Source of the DNA: Streptomyces scopuliridis RB72
GTDB lineage: Bacteria > Actinomycetota > Actinomycetes > Streptomycetales > Streptomycetaceae
DNA: 64,000 nucleotides
Direction of reading: 5' to 3'
Assembly (NCBI RefSeq): GCF_000718095.1
Contig: NZ_JOEI01000036.1
Coordinates: 62,001-126,000, forward strand
The position numbers were made by a program, and so were the translations under genes. Shown here in pieces: positions 42,677-50,818 of the stretch. Position 1 is the stretch's first letter, and each line of letters opens with the position of its first letter. Below the pieces are notes generated by a model that saw only the letters and a program-made list of their open reading frames with translations, made no database searches and had not been told where the DNA came from.

Positions 42677-43189
42677 GTGAGCGGCAAGGGCGCACCCGAA
42701 CTGAGTGTGAAGAACTGCGGAGACCTCCGGGTAGCCGTGATCGCGGCGCAGTGGCACGAGCAGGTCATGGACGGTCTCGTCGACGGCGCCCTGCGGGCCC
42801 TGCGGGACCTCGGCATCGACGAGCCGACCCTGCTCCGTGTGCCGGGCAGCTTCGAGCTGCCGGTCGTCGCCAAGGTGCTGGCCGGCCGCGGCTATGACGC
42901 GGTCGTCGCCCTCGGCGTCGTCATCAGGGGCGGCACCCCGCACTTCGAGTATGTGTGCCAGGGCGTCACGCAGGGCCTCACCCAGGTCTCCGTCGACACG
43001 GGCGTCCCGATCGGTTTCGGCGTGCTGACCTGCGACACCGAGGAGCAGGCGCTCGACCGGGCCGGTCTGGAGGGCTCCCACGAGGACAAGGGGCACGAGG
43101 CGGTCACCGCCGCCGTCGCCACCGCGACCACCCTGCGCACCATCGCCGAACCCTGGCGCCAGGGGGCCGCCTCCGGCCGCGTAAAGTGA
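42677..43189 (+). CDS. ribH: 6,7-dimethyl-8-ribityllumazine synthase
   Basis: 170 aa, GTG start with GAGGAGAC upstream. Icosahedral shell-forming enzyme family. It has [57 protein letters not shown] and [20 protein letters not shown]. Penultimate step, producing the substrate of RibE. The gap from ribBA contains a duplicated caccagcagagaaca sequence. hisE follows 8 bases later. Confidence 0.97.
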   Translation: MSGKGAPELSVKNCGDLRVAVIAAQWHEQVMDGLVDGALRALRDLGIDEPTLLRVPGSFELPVVAKVLAGRGYDAVVALGVVIRGGTPHFEYVCQGVTQGLTQVSVDTGVPIGFGVLTCDTEEQALDRAGLEGSHEDKGHEAVTAAVATATTLRTIAEPWRQGAASGRVK

Positions 43190-43197
43190 CCCTCACC

Positions 43198-43470
43198 ATG
43201 TCCAAGAAGACGTTCGAGGAGCTCTTCACCGAGCTCCAGCAGAAGGCCGCCGAGGGCGACCCCGCCACCTCCCGCACCGCCGAACTGGTGGGCAAGGGTG
43301 TCCATGCCATCGGCAAGAAGGTCGTCGAAGAGGCGGCCGAAGTGTGGATGGCCGCCGAGTACGAGGGCAAGGAAGCCGCCGCCGAGGAGATCTCCCAGCT
43401 CCTCTACCACGTCCAGGTGATGATGGTCGCGCGCGGAATCTCCCTCGACGACGTGTACGCCCATCTCTGA
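43198..43470 (+). CDS. hisE: Phosphoribosyl-ATP pyrophosphohydrolase
   Basis: 90 aa, second step of histidine synthesis. MazG-like fold with [37 protein letters not shown] and the metal-binding [20 protein letters not shown]. It starts 8 bases after ribH and precedes hisG, so the first two histidine genes are carried at the end of the riboflavin operon, separate from the main his cluster. Confidence 0.96.
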   Translation: MSKKTFEELFTELQQKAAEGDPATSRTAELVGKGVHAIGKKVVEEAAEVWMAAEYEGKEAAAEEISQLLYHVQVMMVARGISLDDVYAHL

Positions 43471-43562
43471 TACGCCCACTTCCAGTCAGCACACGCGTTC
43501 CGTTTCGTCCCGTATCGCCCCGTTCCGTACAACAACCCCTTCGCACAAAGGAATCCGACCTC

Positions 43563-44411
43563 ATGCTGCGCATCGCCGTTCCCAACAAGGGTTCACTCTC
43601 AGGACCTGCGTCGGCGATGCTCCATGAGGCCGGCTACCAGCAGCGCAAGGAGTCCAAGGAACTCGTCCTGGTCGACCCGGACAACGAGGTGGAGTTCTTC
43701 TACCTCCGTCCGCGCGACATCGCGATCTATGTGAGCTCGGGCCGGCTCGATATCGGCATCACCGGCCGCGATCTGCTGCTGGACTCCGGCGCCAACGCGG
43801 AGGAGATCCTTCCGCTCGGCTTCGCGCGCTCCACCTTCCGCTACGCCACCAAGCCCGGCACCGCAGGCGGCGTCGCAGACTTCGGCGGCATGACCGTCGC
43901 CACCTCGTACGAGGGCATCGTCGCCAAGCACCTCGCCGACAACGGCGTCGACGCCTCCGTCGTCCACCTGGACGGCGCCGTCGAGACCGCCATCGAGCTG
44001 GGCGTCGCGCAGGTCATCGCCGATGTGGTGGAGACCGGCACCTCGCTGCGCAACGCGGGCCTGGAAGTGATCGGCGAGCCGATCATGACCTCGGAGGCGG
44101 TCGTCATCCGCCGCAGCGGCGCCGACGGCGAGGAGCCCAAGGTGCAGCAGTTCCTGCGCAGGCTCCAGGGCGTTCTCGTGGCCCGCACGTACGTGATGAT
44201 GGACTACGACTGCCGCGCCGAACACCTGGAGCGCGCCGTTGCCCTCACCCCGGGCCTGGAGTCGCCGACCATCTCCCCGCTGCACAACGAGGGCTGGGTC
44301 GCCGTCCGCGCGATGGTCCCGGCCAGGGAGGCACAGCGGATCATGGACGATCTGTACGAGCTGGGCGCCCGCGCCATCCTCACCACGGCCATCCACGCCT
44401 GCCGCCTCTGA
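43563..44411 (+). CDS. hisG: ATP phosphoribosyltransferase (long form)
   Basis: 282 aa, the long HisG form with a C-terminal ACT-like allosteric domain (about residues 208-282, CRAEHLERAVALTPGLESPT) that binds histidine. The catalytic part has IAVPNKGSLSGPASAMLHEA, LDIGITGRDLLLDSGA and the PRPP-binding EVIADVVETGTSL-type block (here VIADVVETGTSLRNAG). Commits ATP and PRPP to histidine. No hisZ is needed with this form. Confidence 0.97.
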   Translation: MLRIAVPNKGSLSGPASAMLHEAGYQQRKESKELVLVDPDNEVEFFYLRPRDIAIYVSSGRLDIGITGRDLLLDSGANAEEILPLGFARSTFRYATKPGTAGGVADFGGMTVATSYEGIVAKHLADNGVDASVVHLDGAVETAIELGVAQVIADVVETGTSLRNAGLEVIGEPIMTSEAVVIRRSGADGEEPKVQQFLRRLQGVLVARTYVMMDYDCRAEHLERAVALTPGLESPTISPLHNEGWVAVRAMVPAREAQRIMDDLYELGARAILTTAIHACRL

Positions 44412-44462
44412 TCCCCCGCCGGTCACCCGGCCCCGCACCCACTCCCGGAAGTCCGAGAACGT

Positions 44463-44945
44463 ATGTCCGACCCCGCGCCCCAGCCCGGTCCGTCCGGTCA
44501 GCCCGGTCCGCCCGCCCTTCCCGTCACCTTCCGGCCGAACCGTACCCGGGCCGTGCTGCTGACCGTCGGGGTGGTCATGTTCGCCGTCATCACGGCCATC
44601 GGCCTGGCACTGGACCAGCTGAGCGCGGGGGAGCGGATGAGCTTCATCTTCACGGCCCTGCTGTTCCTCGGGGTGCTGGCGCTGCTCAGCCGCCCCAAGG
44701 TCGTGGCCGATGACACAGGAGTGACTGTCGTCAATATCACGCGCAGCCGCCGGCTGGAGTGGGCCGAGATCCTGCGCGTCAATCTGCGGCCCGGTGACCC
44801 CTGGGTCTTCCTCGACCTCAGCGACGGCAGCAGCCTGCCCGTTCTGGCCATCCAGCCCGGAATCGCCAGGGCACACGCCATTCGTGACGCCCGCGCCCTG
44901 CGCGCGCTCGCCGACTCCCGCTCCACCGCCGCCGGCCACGGCTGA
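44463..44945 (+). CDS. PH domain-containing membrane protein
   Basis: 160 aa. A Pro-rich N-terminus (about 20 residues) is followed by two membrane helices (AVLLTVGVVMFAVITAIGLAL and SFIFTALLFLGVLALLS; the first is given over its core) and a small PH/bPH-like beta domain (VVADDTGVTVVNITRSRRLE; WAEILRVNLRPGDPWVFLDL). Lies 51 bases after hisG, where such a gene is conserved in actinobacteria. Role unknown. Confidence 0.85.
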   Translation: MSDPAPQPGPSGQPGPPALPVTFRPNRTRAVLLTVGVVMFAVITAIGLALDQLSAGERMSFIFTALLFLGVLALLSRPKVVADDTGVTVVNITRSRRLEWAEILRVNLRPGDPWVFLDLSDGSSLPVLAIQPGIARAHAIRDARALRALADSRSTAAGHG

Positions 44946-44947
44946 CC

Positions 44948-44973
44948 GTACGGCGCTCCATCCACCGCCGTAC
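44948..44973 (+). terminator. Short hairpin after the PH-domain gene
   Basis: gtacggcg (44948-44955) pairs perfectly with cgccgtac (44966-44973), starting two bases after the stop. It probably ends the rib-his-PH transcript. Confidence 0.5.
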
Positions 44974-45128
44974 AGCACTGCCCTCTTCGCCGCTGTCTTG
45001 ATTACTCTGGTGCCGGAGGCGCCGAGTGCGCCCCGCTCCGCATCAGACGGCCGTATCCGGCCCGCGGGGCACCTGCGACCCGAGGAGTGACTCCCTCCAG
45101 CAATGGACGGATCGTCCGGTAGTACCTG

Positions 45129-45153
45129 CGCCGCCCCCTTCGAAGAGGCGGCG
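45129..45153 (+). promoter_or_regulatory. Hairpin against the start codon of the first CNNM-type gene
   Basis: cgccgcc (45129-45135) pairs with ggcggcg (45147-45153), ending two bases before the ATG. The only SD-like sequence, GAAGAGG, is in its loop and 3' arm, so translation may be controlled. Confidence 0.4.
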
Positions 45154-45155
45154 GC

Positions 45156-46532
45156 ATGACCATCCCCCTTCTGCTGCTCGCCGCGGCATTCCTTCTGATC
45201 CTCGCCAACGGATTCTTCGTGGCCGCCGAGTTCGGCCTCGTGACCGTGGACCGTCCCGACGCCGAACGCGCCGCCGCCGCGGGTGACCGCCGCGCCCGTA
45301 CGGTCGTCAAGTCCCTGCGGGAACTGTCCTTCCAGCTCTCCGGCACCCAGCTGGGCATCACCATCACCTCGCTGGTCGTCGGCATGCTCGCCGAGCCCGC
45401 GCTCGCCCAGCTGCTGGACGCCCCGCTCTCCGCGACCGGACTGCCCGAAGGGGCCGTCTCCGGGATCGCGGTGGTGATCGGCATGCTGCTCGCCTCCGCC
45501 GTCCAGATGGTGATCGGCGAACTCGTCCCGAAGAACTGGGCGGTCTCCCGGCCGCTCCAGGTCGCGCGGTTCGTGGCGGGCCCCCAGCATCTCTTCGCCA
45601 GCGTGTTCCGGCCGGTGATCTCCCTGCTCAACACCGTCGCCAACCGGCTCGTCCGGCTGCTGGGCGTCGAGCCGACCGATGAACTCGCCTCGGCCCGTAC
45701 CCCCGGCGAACTGGTCTCCCTGGCCCGCCACTCCGCCCGCGCGGGCACCCTCGAACAGGACACCGCCGATCTGTTCGTACGGACCCTCTCGCTCGGCCGG
45801 CTCACCGCGCAGCATGTGATGACCCCCCGGGTGAAGGTGAGCGCCCTCCAGTCCGACGCGACCGCCGCGGACGTCCTCAACCTCACCCGCGCCACCGGTC
45901 TGTCCCGCTTCCCCGTCTACCGGGAGCGCATCGACGAGATCGTGGGCATGGTGCATCTCAAGGACGCGCTCGCGGTGCCGGTGGAGCGGCGGCTGCGCAC
46001 CCCGGCCGGACGGATCGCCGTGCCGGCCCTGCTGGTCCCCGAGACCCTGCCCGTGCAGCAGCTCCTTGAGCGGCTGCGCAGCGAGCAGCCGATAGCCATC
46101 GTGGTCGACGAGTACGGCGGTACGGCCGGCGTCGTCACGCTGGAGGACATCATCGAGGAGCTGGTCGGCGAGGTACGCGACGAGCACGACGCCGAGGGCG
46201 ACGGACGGCCCGAACTGGCCCCCGTCGCGTCCGAGGACGGCCGCCCCGCGTGGGACGCGGACGGCAGCGCCCGGGTCCTCACCCTGCGGCGGATCGGACT
46301 CGACGTACCCGAGGGGCCGTACGAGACCCTCGCGGGCCTCGTCGCCGATCTGCTGGGCCGTATCCCGGCCCCCGGCGACCGGGCGGAGCTGCCGGGCTGG
46401 CGGCTCTCCGTACGCCAGGTGGACCGCTACCGGGCCGAACGGGTCCGGCTAGTACGCACCGCCGAGCTTCCGGCCGGCGCCCCGGCCGAGCAGCGGACCG
46501 GCGTGCCGGCGATGGCGGAGGGCCCCCGATGA
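45156..46532 (+). CDS. Hemolysin/CNNM family protein (DUF21-CBS-CorC domains)
   Basis: 458 aa. An N-terminal DUF21 membrane domain (about 1-190, opening LLLAAAFLLILANGFFVAAE) is followed by a CBS pair (about 205-330; MTPRVKVSALQSDATAADVL, IVVDEYGGTAGVVTLEDIIE). A C-terminal CorC/HlyC domain spans about 345-430 (LRRIGLDVPEGPYETLAGLV). Family members are linked to Mg/Co or Na-coupled Mg transport; hemolysis is a historical label. The next gene overlaps it and encodes a shorter paralogue, so the two may form a heteromer. Confidence 0.93.
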   Translation: MTIPLLLLAAAFLLILANGFFVAAEFGLVTVDRPDAERAAAAGDRRARTVVKSLRELSFQLSGTQLGITITSLVVGMLAEPALAQLLDAPLSATGLPEGAVSGIAVVIGMLLASAVQMVIGELVPKNWAVSRPLQVARFVAGPQHLFASVFRPVISLLNTVANRLVRLLGVEPTDELASARTPGELVSLARHSARAGTLEQDTADLFVRTLSLGRLTAQHVMTPRVKVSALQSDATAADVLNLTRATGLSRFPVYRERIDEIVGMVHLKDALAVPVERRLRTPAGRIAVPALLVPETLPVQQLLERLRSEQPIAIVVDEYGGTAGVVTLEDIIEELVGEVRDEHDAEGDGRPELAPVASEDGRPAWDADGSARVLTLRRIGLDVPEGPYETLAGLVADLLGRIPAPGDRAELPGWRLSVRQVDRYRAERVRLVRTAELPAGAPAEQRTGVPAMAEGPR

Positions 46533-47629
46533 GCGCCCTGCAACTCGTCTTCGCCCTGCTGCTCGTCCTGGCCAACGGCTTCTTCGTCGGCGCCGAGTTC
46601 GCCCTCGTCTCCGTACGCCGCAGCCAGATCGAACCGCACGCCGCGCGCGGCTCCGCGCGGGCCAGACAGGTGCTGCACGGTCTGGAGAATCTGCCGCAGA
46701 TGATGGCGGCCGCGCAGTTCGGCATCACCATCTGCTCGCTGACCCTCGGCGCGGTCGCCGAGCCCACGGTGGCGCATCTGCTGGAGCCCGTCTTCCACGC
46801 CGCCCATATGCCCGAGGGGCTGATCCATCCACTGGGCTACGTCATAGCCCTCGCGCTGGTCGTCTTCCTGCATCTGGTCATCGGCGAGATGGTCCCGAAG
46901 AACCTCGCCATGGCCGCGCCCGAGAAGACCGCGCTCTGGTTCAGCCCCGGTCTGGTCGGCTTCGCCCGGCTGTGCCGCCCGGTGACGGCCGGACTGGGCG
47001 CCTGCGCCCGGCTGGTGCTGCGGGCCTTCCATGTCGAGCCCAAGGACGAGGTGGAGGCGGTCTTCACCAGCGAGCAGCTCAACCGGCTCGTCGAGGACTC
47101 GGGCCAGGCGGGACTGCTCGAACCGGAGGCGCAGGAACGGCTGGAGGACGCCCTGGAGCTGGGCAGCCGCCCGGTCACGGACGTGCTCCTGACCCGCGCC
47201 TCCCTGGTGACGGTGACCCCCGCGGTCACCCCGCGCGAGATCGAGGAGCTGACGGTACGCACCGGCTACTCCCGCTTCCCGGTCTGCGCGGAGGGCGGCG
47301 GCGCCTTCATGGGCTATCTGCACGTCAAGGACGTCCTCGATCTGGAAGCCGGTGAGCGGGCCGTGCCGCAGCATGTCTGGCGGCCGATGGCGACGCTGCG
47401 GGCGGAACTCCCGCTGGACGACGCGCTCACCGTGATGCGCCGCGCGGCCACGCACTTGGCGCAGGTCGCGGACGCGTCCGGCCGGGTGCTCGGGCTGGTG
47501 GCGCTGGAGGACGTACTGGAAATGCTGGTCGGTGAGGTACGCGACCCGTCCCACCGCGCGACGGCGCCCAAGGCGGCCCTGGTGGGTGAACAGCGTACGG
47601 ACCAGGCGGATCAGGTCCTGGCGCGCTGA
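46529..47629 (+). CDS. Hemolysin/CNNM family protein lacking the CorC domain
   Basis: 366 aa, ATGA overlap with the preceding paralogue. DUF21 membrane domain (LLLVLANGFFVGAEFALVSV; MMAAAQFGITICSLTLGAVA), then a CBS pair (about 205-330; LGLVALEDVLEMLVGEVRDP). It stops where the CorC/HlyC domain would begin, unlike its neighbour. Tandem long/short pairs of this type recur in actinobacteria, which suggests division of labour rather than truncation. Confidence 0.93.
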   Translation: MSALQLVFALLLVLANGFFVGAEFALVSVRRSQIEPHAARGSARARQVLHGLENLPQMMAAAQFGITICSLTLGAVAEPTVAHLLEPVFHAAHMPEGLIHPLGYVIALALVVFLHLVIGEMVPKNLAMAAPEKTALWFSPGLVGFARLCRPVTAGLGACARLVLRAFHVEPKDEVEAVFTSEQLNRLVEDSGQAGLLEPEAQERLEDALELGSRPVTDVLLTRASLVTVTPAVTPREIEELTVRTGYSRFPVCAEGGGAFMGYLHVKDVLDLEAGERAVPQHVWRPMATLRAELPLDDALTVMRRAATHLAQVADASGRVLGLVALEDVLEMLVGEVRDPSHRATAPKAALVGEQRTDQADQVLAR

Positions 47630-47646
47630 CAGGACGCTCAGGCTCC

Positions 47647-47705
47647 GCCCGGCGAACCGAGCCCTCAAAGAGGGGGTATGTCTTGAGGGCCGCGGTTCGC
47701 CGGGC
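47647..47705. terminator. Nested hairpin between convergent CNNM and AAA genes
   Basis: The outer stem gcccggcgaacc (47647-47658) pairs with 47694-47705, and the inner stem gccctcaa (47661-47668) with ttgagggc (47683-47690). It overlaps the last 13-14 codons of the AAA gene, so the same bases code and terminate. Confidence 0.75.
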
Positions 47706-49578
47706 CGCGGCCCGAGAGCACCTCGCCGTACGCCTGCATCAGATCCGGCAGCCGCAGCGTGGCCAGATCGTCGCGGGTCGGCGTGCCGCTGTAGCCGGAG
47801 AGCCGCAGATCGCGGTACGCGCAGCTCTTCTCGTACAGCGTCCGGACGAACCGGCCGTTGCCCAGCTCGTCGATCCATCCCTGGTCGACCACATGCCCGC
47901 TGATCGAGCGCAGCTCGTCCGCGGACTCCTCGTCCCAGACGTCCCCGTTCTCCGCGGCCAGCACGCCGCCGATGGCGGTCAGCTCCAGCGGCCGGTAGCT
48001 GGGGAAGTCGACCCGGCTGGTGAAGCGCGAGGAGAGGCCCGGATTGGTGGCGAGCAGCCGGTCCATGCCCTCCGGATAGCCGGCCAGGATGACCACGAGA
48101 TGGTCGCGGTTGTCCTCGGCGCGCTTCAGCAGCACCTGAAGGGCCTCGTCGCCGTACGCGTCACCCTTGCTGTAGCCCGAGTTGGAGAGGCTGTACGCCT
48201 CGTCGACGAAGAGCACCCCGCCGATCGCCGAGTCGATCAGCTCATTCGCCTTGACGGCGGTCTGGCCCAGGAACTCGCCCACCAGATCGGCCCGCTGGGC
48301 CTCGACCAGATGGTCCCCGCCGAGCAGCCCCAGGGCATAGAAGATCCGGCCGAGAATCCGGGCCACGGTGGTCTTGCCGGTGCCGGAAGGGCCCGAGAAG
48401 ACAAAGTGACGTTTCGGCGGCTGGACGGGCAGCCCCTGGCCGGCCCGCAGCCGCGCCATGTGCAGCTGTGCCGTCGCCGCCTTGACCTGCCGTTTCACCG
48501 GCTCCAGACCCACCATCCGCTCCAGCTCGGCAAGGGCCTCGGCGAGCAGCGCCGGATCCGTCGGGCCGTCCGGGAAGCGCGGCGGAGCGGGTGACACGGG
48601 CGGCGGCGCCTTCTCCCGTACGCTGTCGGGCGCCGGGGGCGGGGTGACACCGCCCACCTGGGGCTGGGCCTCGTTGCCGAGCCGTACGTCGGAGCCGGCC
48701 GAGCCCTCCGGCTCGCCCCCGGATTCCGTCGCGCCCGCCGTGTCCGCCACGTCCTGGCCGAGACCCGCCCGCGCGACCGAGGCGATCCCCACCGGATCGT
48801 CCGGTCCTTCGTACCCGTCGGAATCGGTGATCGCGGCGAGCCGGGCCGCGGTGTCCATGAACGCCGGATCCAGCCGGTGCACGGCCCGGTAGAGCGGCAG
48901 CGCGGCGGCGCTGCGTCCGGTGCCCTCATGGGCGCGGGCCAGCCAGTAGCGCAGCTCCTTGCGCTGCGGCTGCTCGCTGCGGCAGCGCATCAGCGCGGTG
49001 GACAGCAGCGGCTCCGCCTGTCCGTACATCTCCAGCCGCACCCGCGCCATCCCGCCGAAGAGCCCGGCCTCGATCCCCAGCAGCGGATCATGGACGAGCG
49101 GTTCGGTGTGGCGCACCAACTGGTCCCAGTCCTTGACCAGATAGGCGCGGCAGGCGTGCAGGAAGCGCACCTGAGGATCGGCGTCCACCGGCGGCAGCCC
49201 CGCGAGGGCCCGGTCCAGCTCCGGCACATGGCGGCCGTCCAGCCAGTGCGAGGCATGGGCGAGCAGCAGATCGCGCCCGCTCTCCAGCACCGGCTGCACC
49301 CACCAGCCGAGCCAGTACCAGGAGTTGAGGGTACGGCGGTGGCGGGAGCGCTGCTCGCCGAAGCGGTCGCGGTGGCGGTACATCCGCAGCAGGGCGGTGG
49401 TGGTGTCGACGCGCAGCGCGTGCAGCCCGAGCCAGCCGTCGGCCATCCCGGGATCGAGCCGTACGGCGGCCCTGAACTCTTCCTCCGCCTGGGGATAGGC
49501 CCCCATCGTGTAGGCGTCCACACCGCGCACCCAGGCGAGGTCGGCCGGGGCTTGCGTGCCCTGCGTGCCGATATCCAT
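47665..49578 (-). CDS. TPR/AAA+ ATPase, EccA/CbxX-CfqX family
   Basis: 637 aa from the ATG at 49578. Residues 1-260 are helical TPR-like repeats (AYTMGAYPQAEEEFRAAVRL; YWLARAHEGTGRSAAALPLY). A disordered acidic/Pro-rich linker spans about 275-360. The C-terminal AAA+ domain (about 375-637) has Walker A FSGPSGTGKTTVARILGRIF, Walker B GGVLFVDEAYSLS and sensor/arginine-finger region PGLSSRFTSRVDFPSY. This is the architecture of EccA, the cytosolic chaperone-like ATPase of type VII secretion. No esx/ecc genes are nearby, so it is an orphan or serves another CbxX-type role. Confidence 0.88.
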   Translation of the reverse strand: MDIGTQGTQAPADLAWVRGVDAYTMGAYPQAEEEFRAAVRLDPGMADGWLGLHALRVDTTTALLRMYRHRDRFGEQRSRHRRTLNSWYWLGWWVQPVLESGRDLLLAHASHWLDGRHVPELDRALAGLPPVDADPQVRFLHACRAYLVKDWDQLVRHTEPLVHDPLLGIEAGLFGGMARVRLEMYGQAEPLLSTALMRCRSEQPQRKELRYWLARAHEGTGRSAAALPLYRAVHRLDPAFMDTAARLAAITDSDGYEGPDDPVGIASVARAGLGQDVADTAGATESGGEPEGSAGSDVRLGNEAQPQVGGVTPPPAPDSVREKAPPPVSPAPPRFPDGPTDPALLAEALAELERMVGLEPVKRQVKAATAQLHMARLRAGQGLPVQPPKRHFVFSGPSGTGKTTVARILGRIFYALGLLGGDHLVEAQRADLVGEFLGQTAVKANELIDSAIGGVLFVDEAYSLSNSGYSKGDAYGDEALQVLLKRAEDNRDHLVVILAGYPEGMDRLLATNPGLSSRFTSRVDFPSYRPLELTAIGGVLAAENGDVWDEESADELRSISGHVVDQGWIDELGNGRFVRTLYEKSCAYRDLRLSGYSGTPTRDDLATLRLPDLMQAYGEVLSGRGPANRGPQDIPPL

Positions 49579-49950
49579 CAGGTCCCCCACAAACCGTGCC
49601 CCCGGAATGTCCCGCCGGGCGGGCGCCCGCCGGCAGCGTGCCGAACCACCTTGTCGCGGACGGGAATTGACCGCACCGAGAGGCATCGTACCTGCGCAGA
49701 GGGTGTGCGACTAAGGGCACCGGAGCGTGCGCGGACCAGTGACCCAGGGTGAGCACGGGAGGGGTACGGCGCGGGGGAGGGAGGCGGCGGGCAGGTGCGA
49801 AGGGCAGAACGAAGCCCCCGATCACGGGGGAACAACCGGGGGCTTCGCGTCCGCGGCGGCTCCGAAAAGCCGCACATTAAGAACGTAAGACCTGTCCCGC
49901 CCCTCGGTCAAGCCGAGTTGGACACTCTCCGGGGGTCGATTTCCGACTGC
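49579..49950 (-). other. Spacer between AAA ATPase and kinase genes, with a hairpin terminator
   Basis: 372 bases without a gene. A perfect 11-bp stem, cgaagcccccg (49810-49820) with cgggggcttcg (49837-49847), loop 16, lies 104 bases beyond the kinase stop and likely terminates it. The AAA promoter must lie in 49579-49800 on the minus strand; I see no clear -35/-10 pair. Confidence 0.6.
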
Positions 49951-50580
49951 TCAGTATGGAGGCCGAAGCCGATCACCCTGTGTGACGGTCCGGTCCGCCC
50001 TCGCGGTCGTCAGAGGTCCCGTGCGTATCACGTACCCCATCTGCCGCTCGGTTACCAGGGCATCGGCGAAGGGCCGCGAGGGGTCCGCCGCGAAATGGCG
50101 TGTCTCCGCCGTCGTCCATGCGTCCCAGAAGGAGGACAGCGCGAGCCCGTCGCGCAGGCGGCCCCGCTCCCAGGACTCCTCCGCGCCCCGGTCCATCCAG
50201 AACAGCCGGGCGAGATACGGCCGCAGCGCCCGCCGCCCGGCCCCCACGCCCTCGATGATCACCACGGGGGCGGCCGGCAGCGGACGCGGCGCGGTGAACC
50301 GCCGCAGCGTCCAGTCGTACGGCGCGTAGCGCGCGCTCGCGCCGCGCGAGAACGGCTCGATGACCTGCGCGCCGAGCCGTTCCCCCCACGCGAAGAACTG
50401 CTCGTGGGTCGCCAGGTCGTCGAGCCGCAGTACGGGCGCCCCGGCCAGCTCCGCCGACAGCCGCGTCGCGAAGGTGCTCTTGCCGGAGCCCGCGTGCCCG
50501 TCGACCGCGATCAGCCGGACGGGACCGCAGGAGGGCGGCAGAGTGCGCAGCGCCGCGGCGGATTCGGTCAGGTCGTTCAC
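49951..50580 (-). CDS. Uridine kinase-family P-loop protein
   Basis: 209 aa from the GTG at 50580. Walker A VDGHAGSGKSTFATRLSAEL near residue 27, then VLRLDDLATHEQFFAWGERL and VVIIEGVGAGRRALRPYLAR, as in uridine kinase/(d)NK-like proteins. An RYAPYDWTLRRFT segment fits the substrate-binding part of the family. Whether it phosphorylates uridine, another nucleoside or a small metabolite cannot be told. The open frame extends upstream, but conservation starts here. Confidence 0.85.
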   Translation of the reverse strand: MNDLTESAAALRTLPPSCGPVRLIAVDGHAGSGKSTFATRLSAELAGAPVLRLDDLATHEQFFAWGERLGAQVIEPFSRGASARYAPYDWTLRRFTAPRPLPAAPVVIIEGVGAGRRALRPYLARLFWMDRGAEESWERGRLRDGLALSSFWDAWTTAETRHFAADPSRPFADALVTERQMGYVIRTGPLTTARADRTVTQGDRLRPPY

Positions 50581-50818
50581 CCGTCCCACCCTACGAGGCC
50601 GCGCCCCACGCGTCCGGAGGTGGCCGCTGCCGCAGGTCACGCCACTGGTGAAGACCAATATTGGTGGGCCGACGCGGGCCGAATCGCTGGCAGAGGCCCA
50701 CCGCGAACCGCGATAGTGGACGACTGTCGAACAGCCGTCATCTCTCCGCGCTCTCCCGTATCTCCACCGTTCTCCCCGCTCATTCCCCTGTTCTCTCCGC
50801 CTTCGACCGGAGGTTCTC
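50581..50818. promoter_or_regulatory. Divergent regulatory region with overlapping palindromes
   Basis: Between the kinase gene and the C39 peptidase gene. ACCAATATTGGT (50654-50665) is a perfect palindrome. ACTGGTGAAGACCAAT (50644-50659) overlaps it and agrees with the DasR dre consensus ASTGGTCTAGACCAST at 13 of 16 positions. Confidence 0.5.

Noticed and set aside
49801..49930. Possible tRNA-like sequence in the AAA/kinase gap
   Set aside because: The only structure is the 11-bp terminator stem; no T-loop GTTCRANNC or acceptor pairing was found.
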